A stretch of 9,368 nt of DNA from Actinomycetes bacterium (GCA_021826655.1 JAKAZC010000092.1:1-9368), one strand, 5' to 3'; positions 1 through 8,332 are shown, counted from the first letter of the stretch. Program-made: numbers and translations. The notes: generated by a model from the sequence alone, not told the origin.

Positions 1-669
1 CTCGCCATCGGTTGCGCCTACCTCGCCGCCCGACCGCAGCCGCCCCGGGTGGTCGAGACGATGCAGCGGCACCTCGGCACGTCGACGCAGCTGCCGGTCC
101 GGATCGTGCTCCTGCTGATCTCCGGGCTGGTCCTGGTGGCGTCGTCCCTCAGCCTGGAGATCCTGCTCGGGGCGTTCGCCGCCGGCCTGATCGTGCGCAT
201 CGGGTTCACCGAGTCGCAGTCCGCGTCGATGCGGCCCCGGCTCGAGTCGATCGGCTTCGGCTTCCTGATCCCGGTCTTCTTCGTGGTCAGCGGGATGCAG
301 TTCCACATCCGGGCCCTGGTCGACAGCCCGTCCGTCCTCGAGCGGGTCCCGATCTTCCTCGGGCTGTTCCTGCTCGTGCGGGGCCTGCCCGCGTTGCTGG
401 TGTACGCCGGCGTGCTCCCGTGGCGCAAGCGGTCGGCACTCGGCGTGCTGCAGTCGACGGCGTTGCCGATGCTCGTGGTCATCACCCAGATCGGGCTCGA
501 CACCCATCACATGCTGCGGGTCAACGCCACCGCGCTGGTGGGGGCGGGGATGGTCTCCGTCCTCCTGTTCCCTCTGCTCGGCTTCGCGCTCGTCGGCCGC
601 GACACCGAGGCGGGGACGGTGCCCCTCGACGAGCGTGGGGACGTCGACCCGGCGGTAGACACGCTCTGA
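1..669 (+). CDS. Cation:proton antiporter (CPA2/Kef type), C-terminal part
   Basis: The reading frame is open from base 1 to a TGA at 667-669, so the N-terminal half lies off the left edge. 222 residues are visible. They are dominated by hydrophobic segments at about residues 32-67, 84-100, 117-139, 147-166 and 176-198. Two stretches are typical of the Na+/H+ exchanger domain (PF00999) of monovalent cation:proton antiporter-2 proteins: 'LGAFAAGLIVR' at 57-66, and 'GFLIPVFFVVSGMQF' at 87-101, the Kef-like membrane segment. The frame ends with a short acidic cytoplasmic tail and no TrkA-N domain, so any regulatory domain is absent or encoded elsewhere. The likely role is exchange of Na+ or K+ for protons across the inner membrane; the ion cannot be inferred. 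The internal ATG at 61 is not the true start, because the homologous frame continues upstream of it. Confidence 0.85.
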   Translation, partial: LAIGCAYLAARPQPPRVVETMQRHLGTSTQLPVRIVLLLISGLVLVASSLSLEILLGAFAAGLIVRIGFTESQSASMRPRLESIGFGFLIPVFFVVSGMQFHIRALVDSPSVLERVPIFLGLFLLVRGLPALLVYAGVLPWRKRSALGVLQSTALPMLVVITQIGLDTHHMLRVNATALVGAGMVSVLLFPLLGFALVGRDTEAGTVPLDERGDVDPAVDTL

Positions 670-679
670 CCGGCGCCGA

Positions 680-2218
680 TCAGTCGAAGGTGAGGAACGA
701 GTCCCGTTCGTAGGCCAGCAGTCGCTGGTAGTTGTCGACCAGCCCCTGCGCCCGCGACGGGTCGTTGGCCAGGTTGACCAGCTCGTGGGGATCGGAGTCG
801 TGGTCGTACCACTCGTGGTCGTTGTCGTCGAAGGCGCAGTCGACGTCGAACAGCTTGTGGCCGGGGGACCTGCCCCACAGCCCGGTGCCCGGCTTGCCCC
901 CGCCCACGCCGTAGTAGCGGGCGTACTTGGTGGTGCCGTCGGTGAACCCGCGCACGGCGTAGCGGACCCGGTTCAGATTGGTGGTCTGCGCGGAGTCCTG
1001 TGCGAACAGGACGTGGTCGCGCACGGTCGCGGACGGATCGGCCAGCACCGGACGCAGGTCCTCGCCCTGCACGGTGGCGGCCGCGGACACGGGGTCCACC
1101 CCGGCCAGCGCGCAGACGGTGGCGGCCAGGTCGACGTGGGACCCGAGGGCGCCGGTCACCGTGCCCGCCGTGGTGGTGCCGGGCACCTTCACGTAGAGGG
1201 GCACCCGCATGATCTCGTCGTACACGAACGGGCCCTTCGACCGCAGGCCGTGCGAGCCGCACATGTCCCCGTGGTCGGAGGTGAAGACGACGACCGTGTC
1301 GTCCCAGGCCCCCGACGCCTCGAGCGCGCCCAGCACGGTCCCGAGGCTCCGGTCGGCCAGGTGGTGGAGGTGCACGTAGTAGTCGAGGTGGCGCAGCCAG
1401 GCCGCCCGGTCGGCCGGGTCGATGGTGCCGTACAGGCTGTGCTGCTGGTCCCAGCGCCACTGCCGGTGGGCCTCGGGCTTGGTGTGCAGCGGGTCGCCGA
1501 AATTGGCCGGCAGGGTGTCGCACACCTCGGGGTAGGGCTCGCGGTAGGCGGGGAGCGTTTCGTCCTCCTTCCACGCGGCGGACTCGAGGACCTGCTTGAC
1601 CCCCGCCACCTGGTCGGGATGCGACGCCTGGTAGGCGGGCTGGTCGACCGGGAACCACATCACGTCGTGGGGGTTGACCAGGGCGACGGTCAGGAACCAG
1701 GGCCGGCCGCCGCGGTCTGCGCTCCCGGCGTTGGCGGACAGCCAGCGGGCGGCGTTGGAGGCGATGATCGGGTCGAAGTGGACCCCGGTGCCGGCCCAGC
1801 CCATGAAGTGGCGGTCGTTGCCGTCCCAGTCCGAGAAGCCGTAGGCCTCCATGTCGGGCCGGGCCGCGTGGGACAGGTGCCACTTGCCGATGTAGGAGGA
1901 CCGGTAGCCGGCGGCGCCGAGCAACGAGCCCAGCGTCGGTGTCGTGGTCGCCAACTCGTCGTGCTCGGGCATGATCACGTTGTCGAGGACACCGTGGCCC
2001 GTGAGGTAGCGCCCGGTGAACAGGCTGGCCCGGCTGGGCGAACACGGGGACGAGTGGGTGAAGTAGTTGGTGAATTCGAGGCCCTCGGCCCGGAGCCGGT
2101 CGCGCCAGGGCAGCGACGTGCCCGCCGGCAGCCACGAACGCTGGCGCTCCTGGTCGGACACCACGAGCAGGATGTTGGGCTGCGTCTGCGCTGCCCCGTC
2201 ACGGGAGGGGTCGGTCAT
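680..2218 (-). CDS. Sulfatase (formylglycine-dependent, alkaline phosphatase superfamily)
   Basis: A complete 512-residue protein that hydrolyses sulfate esters (family PF00884). The signature C59-S-P-S-R63 carries the cysteine that would be oxidised to formylglycine. Other active-site landmarks are D22-Q23 near the N-terminus (first metal ligand; a D-Q form rather than D-D), G111-K-W-H114, H184 in 'NPHD', D315-H316-G317 (metal ligands) and K328 in 'SKGP'. A C-terminal 'YDHDSDPHELVNLA' block at 471-484 is typical of bacterial arylsulfatase and choline-sulfatase relatives. There is no signal peptide, so it should be cytoplasmic, unlike many secreted arylsulfatases. The ATG at 2218 is the first start before the conserved 'PNILLVVSDQ' strand; no clear Shine-Dalgarno precedes it, so it may be leaderless. 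The gene converges with the antiporter and diverges from the DUF35/thiolase operon. The substrate is unknown; a sulfated lipid or sterol is only an inference from its neighbours. Confidence 0.9.
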   Translation of the reverse strand: MTDPSRDGAAQTQPNILLVVSDQERQRSWLPAGTSLPWRDRLRAEGLEFTNYFTHSSPCSPSRASLFTGRYLTGHGVLDNVIMPEHDELATTTPTLGSLLGAAGYRSSYIGKWHLSHAARPDMEAYGFSDWDGNDRHFMGWAGTGVHFDPIIASNAARWLSANAGSADRGGRPWFLTVALVNPHDVMWFPVDQPAYQASHPDQVAGVKQVLESAAWKEDETLPAYREPYPEVCDTLPANFGDPLHTKPEAHRQWRWDQQHSLYGTIDPADRAAWLRHLDYYVHLHHLADRSLGTVLGALEASGAWDDTVVVFTSDHGDMCGSHGLRSKGPFVYDEIMRVPLYVKVPGTTTAGTVTGALGSHVDLAATVCALAGVDPVSAAATVQGEDLRPVLADPSATVRDHVLFAQDSAQTTNLNRVRYAVRGFTDGTTKYARYYGVGGGKPGTGLWGRSPGHKLFDVDCAFDDNDHEWYDHDSDPHELVNLANDPSRAQGLVDNYQRLLAYERDSFLTFD

Positions 2219-2279
2219 GGGGGAACGGTAGCGCTCGGACCCGCCCCCGACCGGTCCCGGCGGGCCTGGCCGGGCCGTG

Positions 2280-2309
2280 TAGGCACAAAACTGAAATCTG
2301 TTCTACATT
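2280..2309 (+). promoter_or_regulatory. Candidate promoter of the DUF35/thiolase operon
   Basis: TACATT at 2304-2309 resembles a -10 hexamer (4 of 6 to TATAAT). TAGGCA at 2280-2285, 18 bp upstream, is a weak -35 (4 of 6 to TTGACA). The implied transcript start near 2316 would leave a leader of about 35 nt containing the ribosome site of the first gene. The candidate operator lies in the spacer and touches the -10, which suits repression. The hexamers are weak, so this rests mainly on position and local A/T content. Confidence 0.35.
2292..2305 (+). promoter_or_regulatory. Candidate KstR-like TetR-family operator
   Basis: The site reads TGAAATCTGTTCTA. Its right half GTTCTA (2300-2305) matches the KstR consensus half-site in TAGAAC-NN-GTTCTA exactly, and the left half matches at three of six positions. 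It lies 45 bp upstream of the first DUF35 start, in an A/T-richer island within otherwise very GC-rich DNA, between two divergent genes. KstR (from memory) represses sterol-catabolism genes in mycobacteria and rhodococci, including genes of the same DUF35/Ltp type. No regulator gene is visible in this window, so the assignment rests on motif resemblance plus gene content. A different TetR-family acyl-CoA sensor is possible. Confidence 0.5.
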
Positions 2310-2335
2310 TCCTCCGTCACGTACGCCGCACGCAC

Positions 2336-2343
2336 AGGGGAGG
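2336..2343 (+). promoter_or_regulatory. Ribosome binding site of the first DUF35 gene
   Basis: AGGGGAGG ends 7 nt before the ATG at 2351. This supports that start over the open frame that extends far upstream on the same strand. Confidence 0.7.
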
Positions 2344-2350
2344 TCCGTCC

Positions 2351-2809
2351 ATGGCCGACAGTGAGGTCCTGCACGCAGAACACCGGCTCGAGTACCCGTA
2401 CTCGCGCTCGACGGGACCGGTCATCGGTGCGTTCCTGACCGGCCTGCGCGACGGCCGTTTCCTCGGGGCGACCGGCTCGGACGGTCGGGTGATCGTGCCG
2501 CCCACCGAATACGACCCGATCACGAGCGACGACGTCGGCGAGCTGGTCGAGGTCGGTCCCGGCGGGGTCGTCCAGTCGTGGGCGTGGGTGGCGCACCCGT
2601 TGCGCAAGCACCCGCTCCAGACCCCGTTCGCCTGGGCGCTCGTCACCCTCGACGGCGCCGACACGGCGATGCTCCACGTGGTCGACGTCCCCGGGCCCGA
2701 CGCGCTGTCGACCGGCACCCGGGTCACGGCCCGGTTCCGACCGGCGTCCGAGCGGATCGGCACCATGGCCGACCTCGAGGCCTTCGAGCTCGAGGGGGGC
2801 GCATCCTGA
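2351..2809 (+). CDS. OB-fold DUF35-family protein without zinc ribbon
   Basis: A 152-residue protein and first gene of the operon. Its order is that of a DUF35 protein: an N-terminal helix ('STGPVIGAFLTGLRDGRFLG', about 19-38), a remnant of the rubredoxin-like knuckle, then an OB fold (about 55-150) with the typical 'FAWALVTLDGADTAMLHVVD' strands. The usual C-x2-C knuckle is replaced by 'GATGSDG', and the protein has no cysteine at all, so it cannot bind zinc the usual way. DUF35 proteins partner thiolase-fold enzymes and bind the CoA ester or stabilise the complex. Here it probably forms a pair with the zinc-containing DUF35 protein encoded next, with which it overlaps by one base (TGATG). 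In Mycobacterium the corresponding protein (Rv3521, from memory) appears to be a tandem fusion of two such units. The function is inferred from family and context. Confidence 0.8.
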   Translation: MADSEVLHAEHRLEYPYSRSTGPVIGAFLTGLRDGRFLGATGSDGRVIVPPTEYDPITSDDVGELVEVGPGGVVQSWAWVAHPLRKHPLQTPFAWALVTLDGADTAMLHVVDVPGPDALSTGTRVTARFRPASERIGTMADLEAFELEGGAS

Positions 2810-3315
2810 TGGCCGACGAGACGGCCGACCAGGGTCCGGTGACGACGTTGGCCACGCCCATCGGGCTCGACTTCGAATTCACCCCGGGGATCGCGCAGTC
2901 CAAATTCCTCCGTGGACTCGAGAAGGCCGAGTTCCTCGGCCAGCGCTGCCCGACGTGCGGCAAGGTCTACGTGCCGAGCCGGGGCTCGTGCCCGACCGAC
3001 GGCGTCCCCACCACCGAGGACGTGTTGCTCGGGAACTCGGGCACGGTGACCACCTACTGCGTGGTGAACGTGCCCTTCGCCGGCCAGTCGATCGAGATCC
3101 CCTACATCTGCGCCCAGATCCTCCTCGACGGCGCCAACCTGTCGTTCATGGGCCTCATCCAGGAGATCCCCACCGACCAGATCCGCATGGGCATGCGGGT
3201 GGAGGCGGTGTGGGTGGACGAGTCCGAGCTGACCCCGTCCCTCGCCTCGGTCCGGTACTTCCGGCCCAACGGCGAGCCGGACGCCGACTACGACACCTAC
3301 AAGGAGTACCTGTGA
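2809..3315 (+). CDS. Zn-ribbon OB-fold protein (DUF35 family)
   Basis: A 168-residue acyl-CoA-associated accessory protein. An N-terminal helix (about 24-42, 'GIAQSKFLRGLEKAEFLG') leads into a zinc knuckle, C47-P-T-C50-G followed by 'VYVPSRGSC61PTD64', and then an OB fold (about 75-150). The fourth ligand position is Asp (D64) rather than the usual Cys. The spacing C-x2-C-x10-C-x2-D is otherwise normal, so a Cys3Asp site or weaker metal binding is possible. In the family, such proteins bind thiolase-fold Ltp enzymes and aid binding of CoA thioesters. The start ATG overlaps the previous stop by one base, and the TGA overlaps the GTG start of the next gene, so translation of the three genes should be coupled. 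A purine-rich GGGGGG run at about 2794-2799 may serve as its ribosome site. Confidence 0.88.
   Translation: MADETADQGPVTTLATPIGLDFEFTPGIAQSKFLRGLEKAEFLGQRCPTCGKVYVPSRGSCPTDGVPTTEDVLLGNSGTVTTYCVVNVPFAGQSIEIPYICAQILLDGANLSFMGLIQEIPTDQIRMGMRVEAVWVDESELTPSLASVRYFRPNGEPDADYDTYKEYL
3301..3306 (+). promoter_or_regulatory. Ribosome binding site fixing a GTG start
   Basis: AAGGAG lies inside the last codons of the zinc-ribbon DUF35 gene, 5 nt before the GTG at 3312. Its strength and spacing decide the start of the following thiolase-like gene, whose frame is open well upstream without an ATG near the family N-terminus. Confidence 0.75.
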
Positions 3316-4391
3316 GCGCTGCCGCCCGCGCCGTGCGCCCCGTATCGATCGCCTCCTTCGCCCAGTCGCAGAACGTCCGCCGGGACGACGAGCGCAATGA
3401 GGTCGAGGGCCTGATGCCGGTCATCGCCGAGGTGTTCGGCAACATCGGCATCACCAAGGACGACGTCGACTTCATCTGCTCGGGCTCGACCGACTACCTC
3501 ATCGGCGGGCCGTTCAGCTTCGTGATGGCCCTCGACGCCGTCGGTGTGTGGCCGCCGCGCAGTGAGAGCCATGTCGAGATGGACGGGGCCTGGGCACTCT
3601 ACGAGGCATGGGTGCTCCTGCAGGAGGGCGAGATCGACGCCGCGCTGGTCTACTCGTTCGGGCGCTCGTCACTGGGCGACCTCAACGAGATCCTCACCCT
3701 GCAGCTCGATCCGTACTACGAGGCGCCGCTGTGGCCGGACATCGTGAGCCTGAGCGCACTGCAGGCCCGTGCCCTCATCGACTCGGGCAAGGCCACCGAG
3801 GCCGACTTCGCGGCCGTCGCCTCGCGGAGCCGCCGGGACGCCCTGGCCAACCCCAGGGCCCAGGTGCGCAACGACGTCGCCCCCGACGTCCTCCTGGAGG
3901 ACGACTACGTGGTCGCCCCGCTGCGTCGCCACGCCCTGCCCCCCATCACCGACGGCGCGGCGGCGATCGTGCTCGCCGCCGGCGACAAGGCGGCGGCCTG
4001 GTCCGAGCGACCGGTGTGGATCACCGGGTTCGACCACCGGATGGAAACCCACGCGCTGGGCGCACGCGACCTCACCACGTCCCCGTCGACGGCCAAGGCC
4101 GCCGAGATGGCCGGGGTGGCGGCCGGCACGGTCGACGTGGCCGAGATCCACGCGCCCTTCGCCCATCAGGAACTCATCGTCAAGGAGGCCCTCGGGCTCG
4201 ACGGGTCGGTCGTGATCAATCCGTCGGGCGGGGCACTGGCCGCCAACCCGCTCATGTCGGCGGGTCTCATCCGGATCGGCGAGGCGGCCGAGCGGATCCG
4301 TTCGGGACGGGCCGACCGGGCGGTGGCCCACGCCACGTCGGGCCCGTGTCTCCAACAGAATCTCGTCTGCGTCCTGGAGGGTGGTGCGTGA
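3312..4391 (+). CDS. Thiolase-fold lipid-transfer protein, Ltp4-like, catalytic residues missing
   Basis: A 359-residue protein of the thiolase superfamily (SCP2-thiolase-like branch), a little shorter than true thiolases. The fold is recognisable from 'GITKDDVDFICSGSTDYLIG' (46-65), 'DGAWALYEAWVLLQEGEIDAALVYSFG' (91-117), 'ITDGAAAIVLA' (212-222), 'VDVAEIHAPFAHQELIVKEALG' (274-295) and 'GGALAANPLMSAG' (305-317). Claisen chemistry looks impossible: the nucleophile position is E89, the GHP histidine position is N312, and the C-terminal CxGGG is 'ATSGP' (341-345). It is therefore probably the partner subunit of the next protein in a heteromeric acyl-CoA lyase or retro-aldolase, or a purely structural subunit. 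The start is GTG with a strong AAGGAG, overlapping the DUF35 stop by three bases. The order resembles Rv3521-ltp4-ltp3 of mycobacteria, and the length is close to Ltp4 (recalled, not searched). The substrate is unproven. Confidence 0.85.
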   Translation: MSAAARAVRPVSIASFAQSQNVRRDDERNEVEGLMPVIAEVFGNIGITKDDVDFICSGSTDYLIGGPFSFVMALDAVGVWPPRSESHVEMDGAWALYEAWVLLQEGEIDAALVYSFGRSSLGDLNEILTLQLDPYYEAPLWPDIVSLSALQARALIDSGKATEADFAAVASRSRRDALANPRAQVRNDVAPDVLLEDDYVVAPLRRHALPPITDGAAAIVLAAGDKAAAWSERPVWITGFDHRMETHALGARDLTTSPSTAKAAEMAGVAAGTVDVAEIHAPFAHQELIVKEALGLDGSVVINPSGGALAANPLMSAGLIRIGEAAERIRSGRADRAVAHATSGPCLQQNLVCVLEGGA

Positions 4392-5545
4392 TGGCCGAGC
4401 GCTGTGCAGTCATCGGGGTGGGCCAGACCCACCACAAGGCCAAGCGGGACGACGTGTCCATCGCCGGCCTGGTGCGCGAGGCGGCCAAGATGGCCCTGGC
4501 CGACGCCGACCTCACCTGGTCGGACATCGATGCCGTGGTGATCGGCAAGGCCCCGGACATGTTCGAGGGAAACATGATGCCCGAGATCTACCTGGCACCC
4601 GCCCTGGGTGCGGTGGGCAAGCCCATGTTCCGCGTGCACACCGCCGGCTCGGTCGGCGGTTCGACCGCCCTGGTGGCGGCCCACCTGGTCACCTCGGGCA
4701 TCCACAAGCGGGTGCTGACCGTCGCCTACGAGAAGCAGTCGGACTCGGACGCCATGTGGGCGCTATCGGTTCCCCAGCCGTTCGCCGCACCGCTCCTGGC
4801 CGGTGCCGGCGGGTACTTCGCCCCGCACATCCGGGCGTACATGCGCCGGTCGGGCGCGCCGGACCACATCGGCCGGATGGTGGCGGTCAAGGATCGCAGG
4901 AACGCGATGCGGAACCCGTATGCGCACCTCCACCTGGCCGACATCGACATGCAGATGGTCGAGGACTCGATGATGCTGTGGGACCCGTTGCGCTACCTGG
5001 AGGCGTGCCCGTCCTCGGACGGGGCGGCAGCCATGGTGCTGGCGGCCGAGGACGCACTCTCGGGCCACTACCCACCGGCCTGGGTCCACGGCATGGCCAT
5101 GCGGTCCGAGCCGACGATGTTCGCCGGGCGCGACCAGATCAACCCGCAGGCCGGACGCGACTGCTCGGCCGACGTGTACGCCCAGGCCGGGGTCACCGAT
5201 CCCCGTGCGCAGTTCGACTGTGCCGAAATCTACGTGCCGTTCAGCTGGTACGAGCCGATGTGGCTCGAGAACCTCGGCTTCTGCGACCTCGGCGACGGGT
5301 GGAAGCTGACCGAGTCCGGGGCCACCGCCTTCGACGGGGACATCCCCTGGAACGCGTCGGGTGGGGTCCTGTCGTCCAACCCGATCGGTGCCTCGGGCAT
5401 GCTCCGCTTCCTCGAGGTGGCGATGCAGGTGCGCGGCCAGGCGGGCGAACACCAGGTGGACGGCGCGAGACTGGCGCTCGGCCAGGCCTACGGCGGCGGC
5501 TCGCAGTTCTTCGCCATGTGGGTGGTCGGCAGCGACAGGCCCTGA
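4391..5545 (+). CDS. Thiolase-fold lipid-transfer protein, Ltp3-like
   Basis: A 384-residue thiolase-superfamily protein, starting at an ATG that overlaps the previous TGA by one base; GGAGGG at 4376-4381 lies 9 nt upstream. The N-terminal half shows 'CAVIGVGQT' (5-13) and 'SDIDAVVIGKAPD' (44-56). The C-terminal half shows 'CAEIYVPFSWYEPMWLENLGFC' (277-298) and 'GGVLSSNPIGASGM' (324-337). The three canonical positions are replaced: S87 for the nucleophilic Cys ('AGSVGGSTA'), N330 for the GHP His, and A366 for Cys in 'AYGGG'. Tyrosines Y281 and Y367 sit at plausible active-site positions. In Ltp2 aldolases tyrosines rather than cysteines are proposed to be catalytic, so retro-aldol cleavage of a 3-hydroxyacyl-CoA is the best guess. 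It should work with the Ltp4-like and DUF35 proteins encoded just upstream. Exact equivalence of residues needs an alignment. Confidence 0.86.
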   Translation: MAERCAVIGVGQTHHKAKRDDVSIAGLVREAAKMALADADLTWSDIDAVVIGKAPDMFEGNMMPEIYLAPALGAVGKPMFRVHTAGSVGGSTALVAAHLVTSGIHKRVLTVAYEKQSDSDAMWALSVPQPFAAPLLAGAGGYFAPHIRAYMRRSGAPDHIGRMVAVKDRRNAMRNPYAHLHLADIDMQMVEDSMMLWDPLRYLEACPSSDGAAAMVLAAEDALSGHYPPAWVHGMAMRSEPTMFAGRDQINPQAGRDCSADVYAQAGVTDPRAQFDCAEIYVPFSWYEPMWLENLGFCDLGDGWKLTESGATAFDGDIPWNASGGVLSSNPIGASGMLRFLEVAMQVRGQAGEHQVDGARLALGQAYGGGSQFFAMWVVGSDRP

Positions 5546-5580
5546 CCGACCGGAAGACGGCCGGCGGGCCGGACGACGAC

Positions 5581-5587
5581 GGGAGGT
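5581..5587 (+). promoter_or_regulatory. Ribosome binding site of the MBL-fold gene
   Basis: GGGAGGT ends 6 nt before the ATG at 5594 and supports that start. Between the previous stop and this site there is only a small 5-bp hairpin (5558-5562 with 5567-5571), too weak to be a convincing terminator. The gene is therefore probably co-transcribed with the thiolase-like operon. Confidence 0.65.
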
Positions 5588-5593
5588 GACCAC

Positions 5594-6559
5594 ATGGAGG
5601 ACCAGCACGCCCACCCGGCCGGCGCCACGCCCTCGGTCGGCCACCTGGTACAGGTGGCCTCGGGCGTCTACGCGTGGATCCAGCCCGACGGGACCTGGTG
5701 GCTCAACAACGCCGGGGCGGTGGCCGGTGGCGACGGCACCCTGATCGTCGACACCTGCGCCACCGAGGGGCGGACGCGCCGGTTCCTCGACGCGGTCGAC
5801 GCGGCCACCGGTGGCGCGCCGGTCCGGTTCGGCGTGAACACCCACGAACACGGCGACCACACCTTCGGCAACTCGCTCCTGCCCGACGGCACGGCCCTCA
5901 TCGGCCACGAGGTGATGCGCGAGCACCTGCTGGTGGACCCCCTCATCGACGGCTGCCCGCCGGCGTGGGACCCGGTGCCGGAGTGGGGCTCCGTGACCCG
6001 GCGCGTGCCCACCATCGTGACCCGCACCGACCTCACCGTGCACTCGGGAGCGCGGCGCATCGACCTGCTCCACCCCGGGTATGCCGCCCACACCGGAGGC
6101 GACCTGGTGGCCTGGCTGCCCGAGGAGCGCGTCCTGTTCGCCGGGGACCTGCTCTTCGTCGGCCTCACGCCGCTCGTCTTCGCCGGAGCGGTGGACGGGG
6201 CGTTGGCCGCACTCGACTGGATCGCCGGGTTCGGGCCCGACGTCGTGGTGCCGGGCCACGGCCCGCTGACCCCGGCGTCCGATCTGCCCGGCGTGCTCGC
6301 CGAGCACGAGCAGTACTACCGGTTCGTGCTCGAACTCGCCGCCGAGGGGCGCGACCAGGGCCTGGCCCCGCTGGAATTGGCGCGCCAGGCGGACCTCGGC
6401 CGGTTCGGCGGGTGGTCCGATCCCGAGCGGATCGTGCTCAACCTCCATCGGGTCTACGCGGATGCCGAGGGCCGTCCCCTGGACATGACGGCGGCCATGG
6501 TCGACGCGATCGCCTGGAACGGGGGCCCCATGACCACACACGTCTGCTGCATGGGCTGA
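5594..6559 (+). CDS. Metallo-beta-lactamase-fold hydrolase
   Basis: A 321-residue cytoplasmic hydrolase with a complete binuclear metal site: H84-E-H86-G-D88-H89 (the HxHxDH motif), H166 in 'AHTGGD', D185 in 'LFAGDLLF' and H222 in 'VPGHGP'. The N-terminal part (15-55) has the usual strand pairs ending in 'GTLIVDT'. A helical C-terminal extension (about 228-321) follows the core and may shape the substrate pocket. MBL-fold enzymes of this type hydrolyse thioesters, lactones or related esters. Placed 48 bp after the Ltp3-like gene, it could act on a CoA thioester or lactone of the same pathway, but this is an inference from position. The C-terminus ends in 'HVCCMG' with a vicinal cysteine pair. 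Beta-lactam hydrolysis is not implied by the family name. No signal peptide is seen. Confidence 0.87.
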   Translation: MEDQHAHPAGATPSVGHLVQVASGVYAWIQPDGTWWLNNAGAVAGGDGTLIVDTCATEGRTRRFLDAVDAATGGAPVRFGVNTHEHGDHTFGNSLLPDGTALIGHEVMREHLLVDPLIDGCPPAWDPVPEWGSVTRRVPTIVTRTDLTVHSGARRIDLLHPGYAAHTGGDLVAWLPEERVLFAGDLLFVGLTPLVFAGAVDGALAALDWIAGFGPDVVVPGHGPLTPASDLPGVLAEHEQYYRFVLELAAEGRDQGLAPLELARQADLGRFGGWSDPERIVLNLHRVYADAEGRPLDMTAAMVDAIAWNGGPMTTHVCCMG

Positions 6560-6606
6560 CGAGCCGGTCGGGCCGCCCCCCACAGCTCCCGCAGCCCCCC
6601 ACCGCA

Positions 6607-6626
6607 CGGTTCGTGCTCCCGAGCCG
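6607..6626 (+). other. Hairpin in the leader before the ABC-F gene
   Basis: CGGTTCG (6607-6613) can pair with CGAGCCG (6620-6626) as a 7-bp stem including one G-T wobble, around a 6-nt loop. It lies in the 126-bp gap between the MBL-fold gene and the ABC-F start. It could be a weak terminator of the upstream operon or part of an attenuating leader. It has no T-tract and is modest for this base composition. Confidence 0.3.
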
Positions 6627-6685
6627 ACCAGACCGTGTCCCTCCACCGCACACCCCGCACGCTCCTCCACGGTTCCGAGGTCCCG

Positions 6686-8332
<1,647 letters not shown>

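Noticed and set aside
507..2135. Minus-strand 542-codon open frame overlapping the sulfatase
   Set aside because: Arg/Pro/Gly-rich shadow of the sulfatase in another frame; no family features.
2256..2274. 6-bp hairpin CCCGGC/GCCGGG in the divergent intergenic region
   Set aside because: Short GC-only stem expected by chance in this composition; no link to either gene could be argued.
785..2809. Long + strand open frame opposite the sulfatase, continuing into the first DUF35 gene
   Set aside because: Its upstream part is low-complexity G/V/A/R/P sequence antisense to a sulfatase with complete motifs. Only the portion from the ATG at 2351, preceded by AGGGGAGG, is a recognisable protein.
3608..5545. 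Long + frame fusing upstream sequence to the Ltp3-like protein
   Set aside because: The part before 4391 is an out-of-frame reading of the Ltp4-like gene. The ATG at 4391 with the TGATG overlap and a GGAGGG site is the real start.
6635..6685. GTG at 6635 as start of the ABC-F gene
   Set aside because: It adds 17 residues unlike ABC-F N-termini and has no ribosome site; the ATG at 6686 has GAGG 5 nt upstream.
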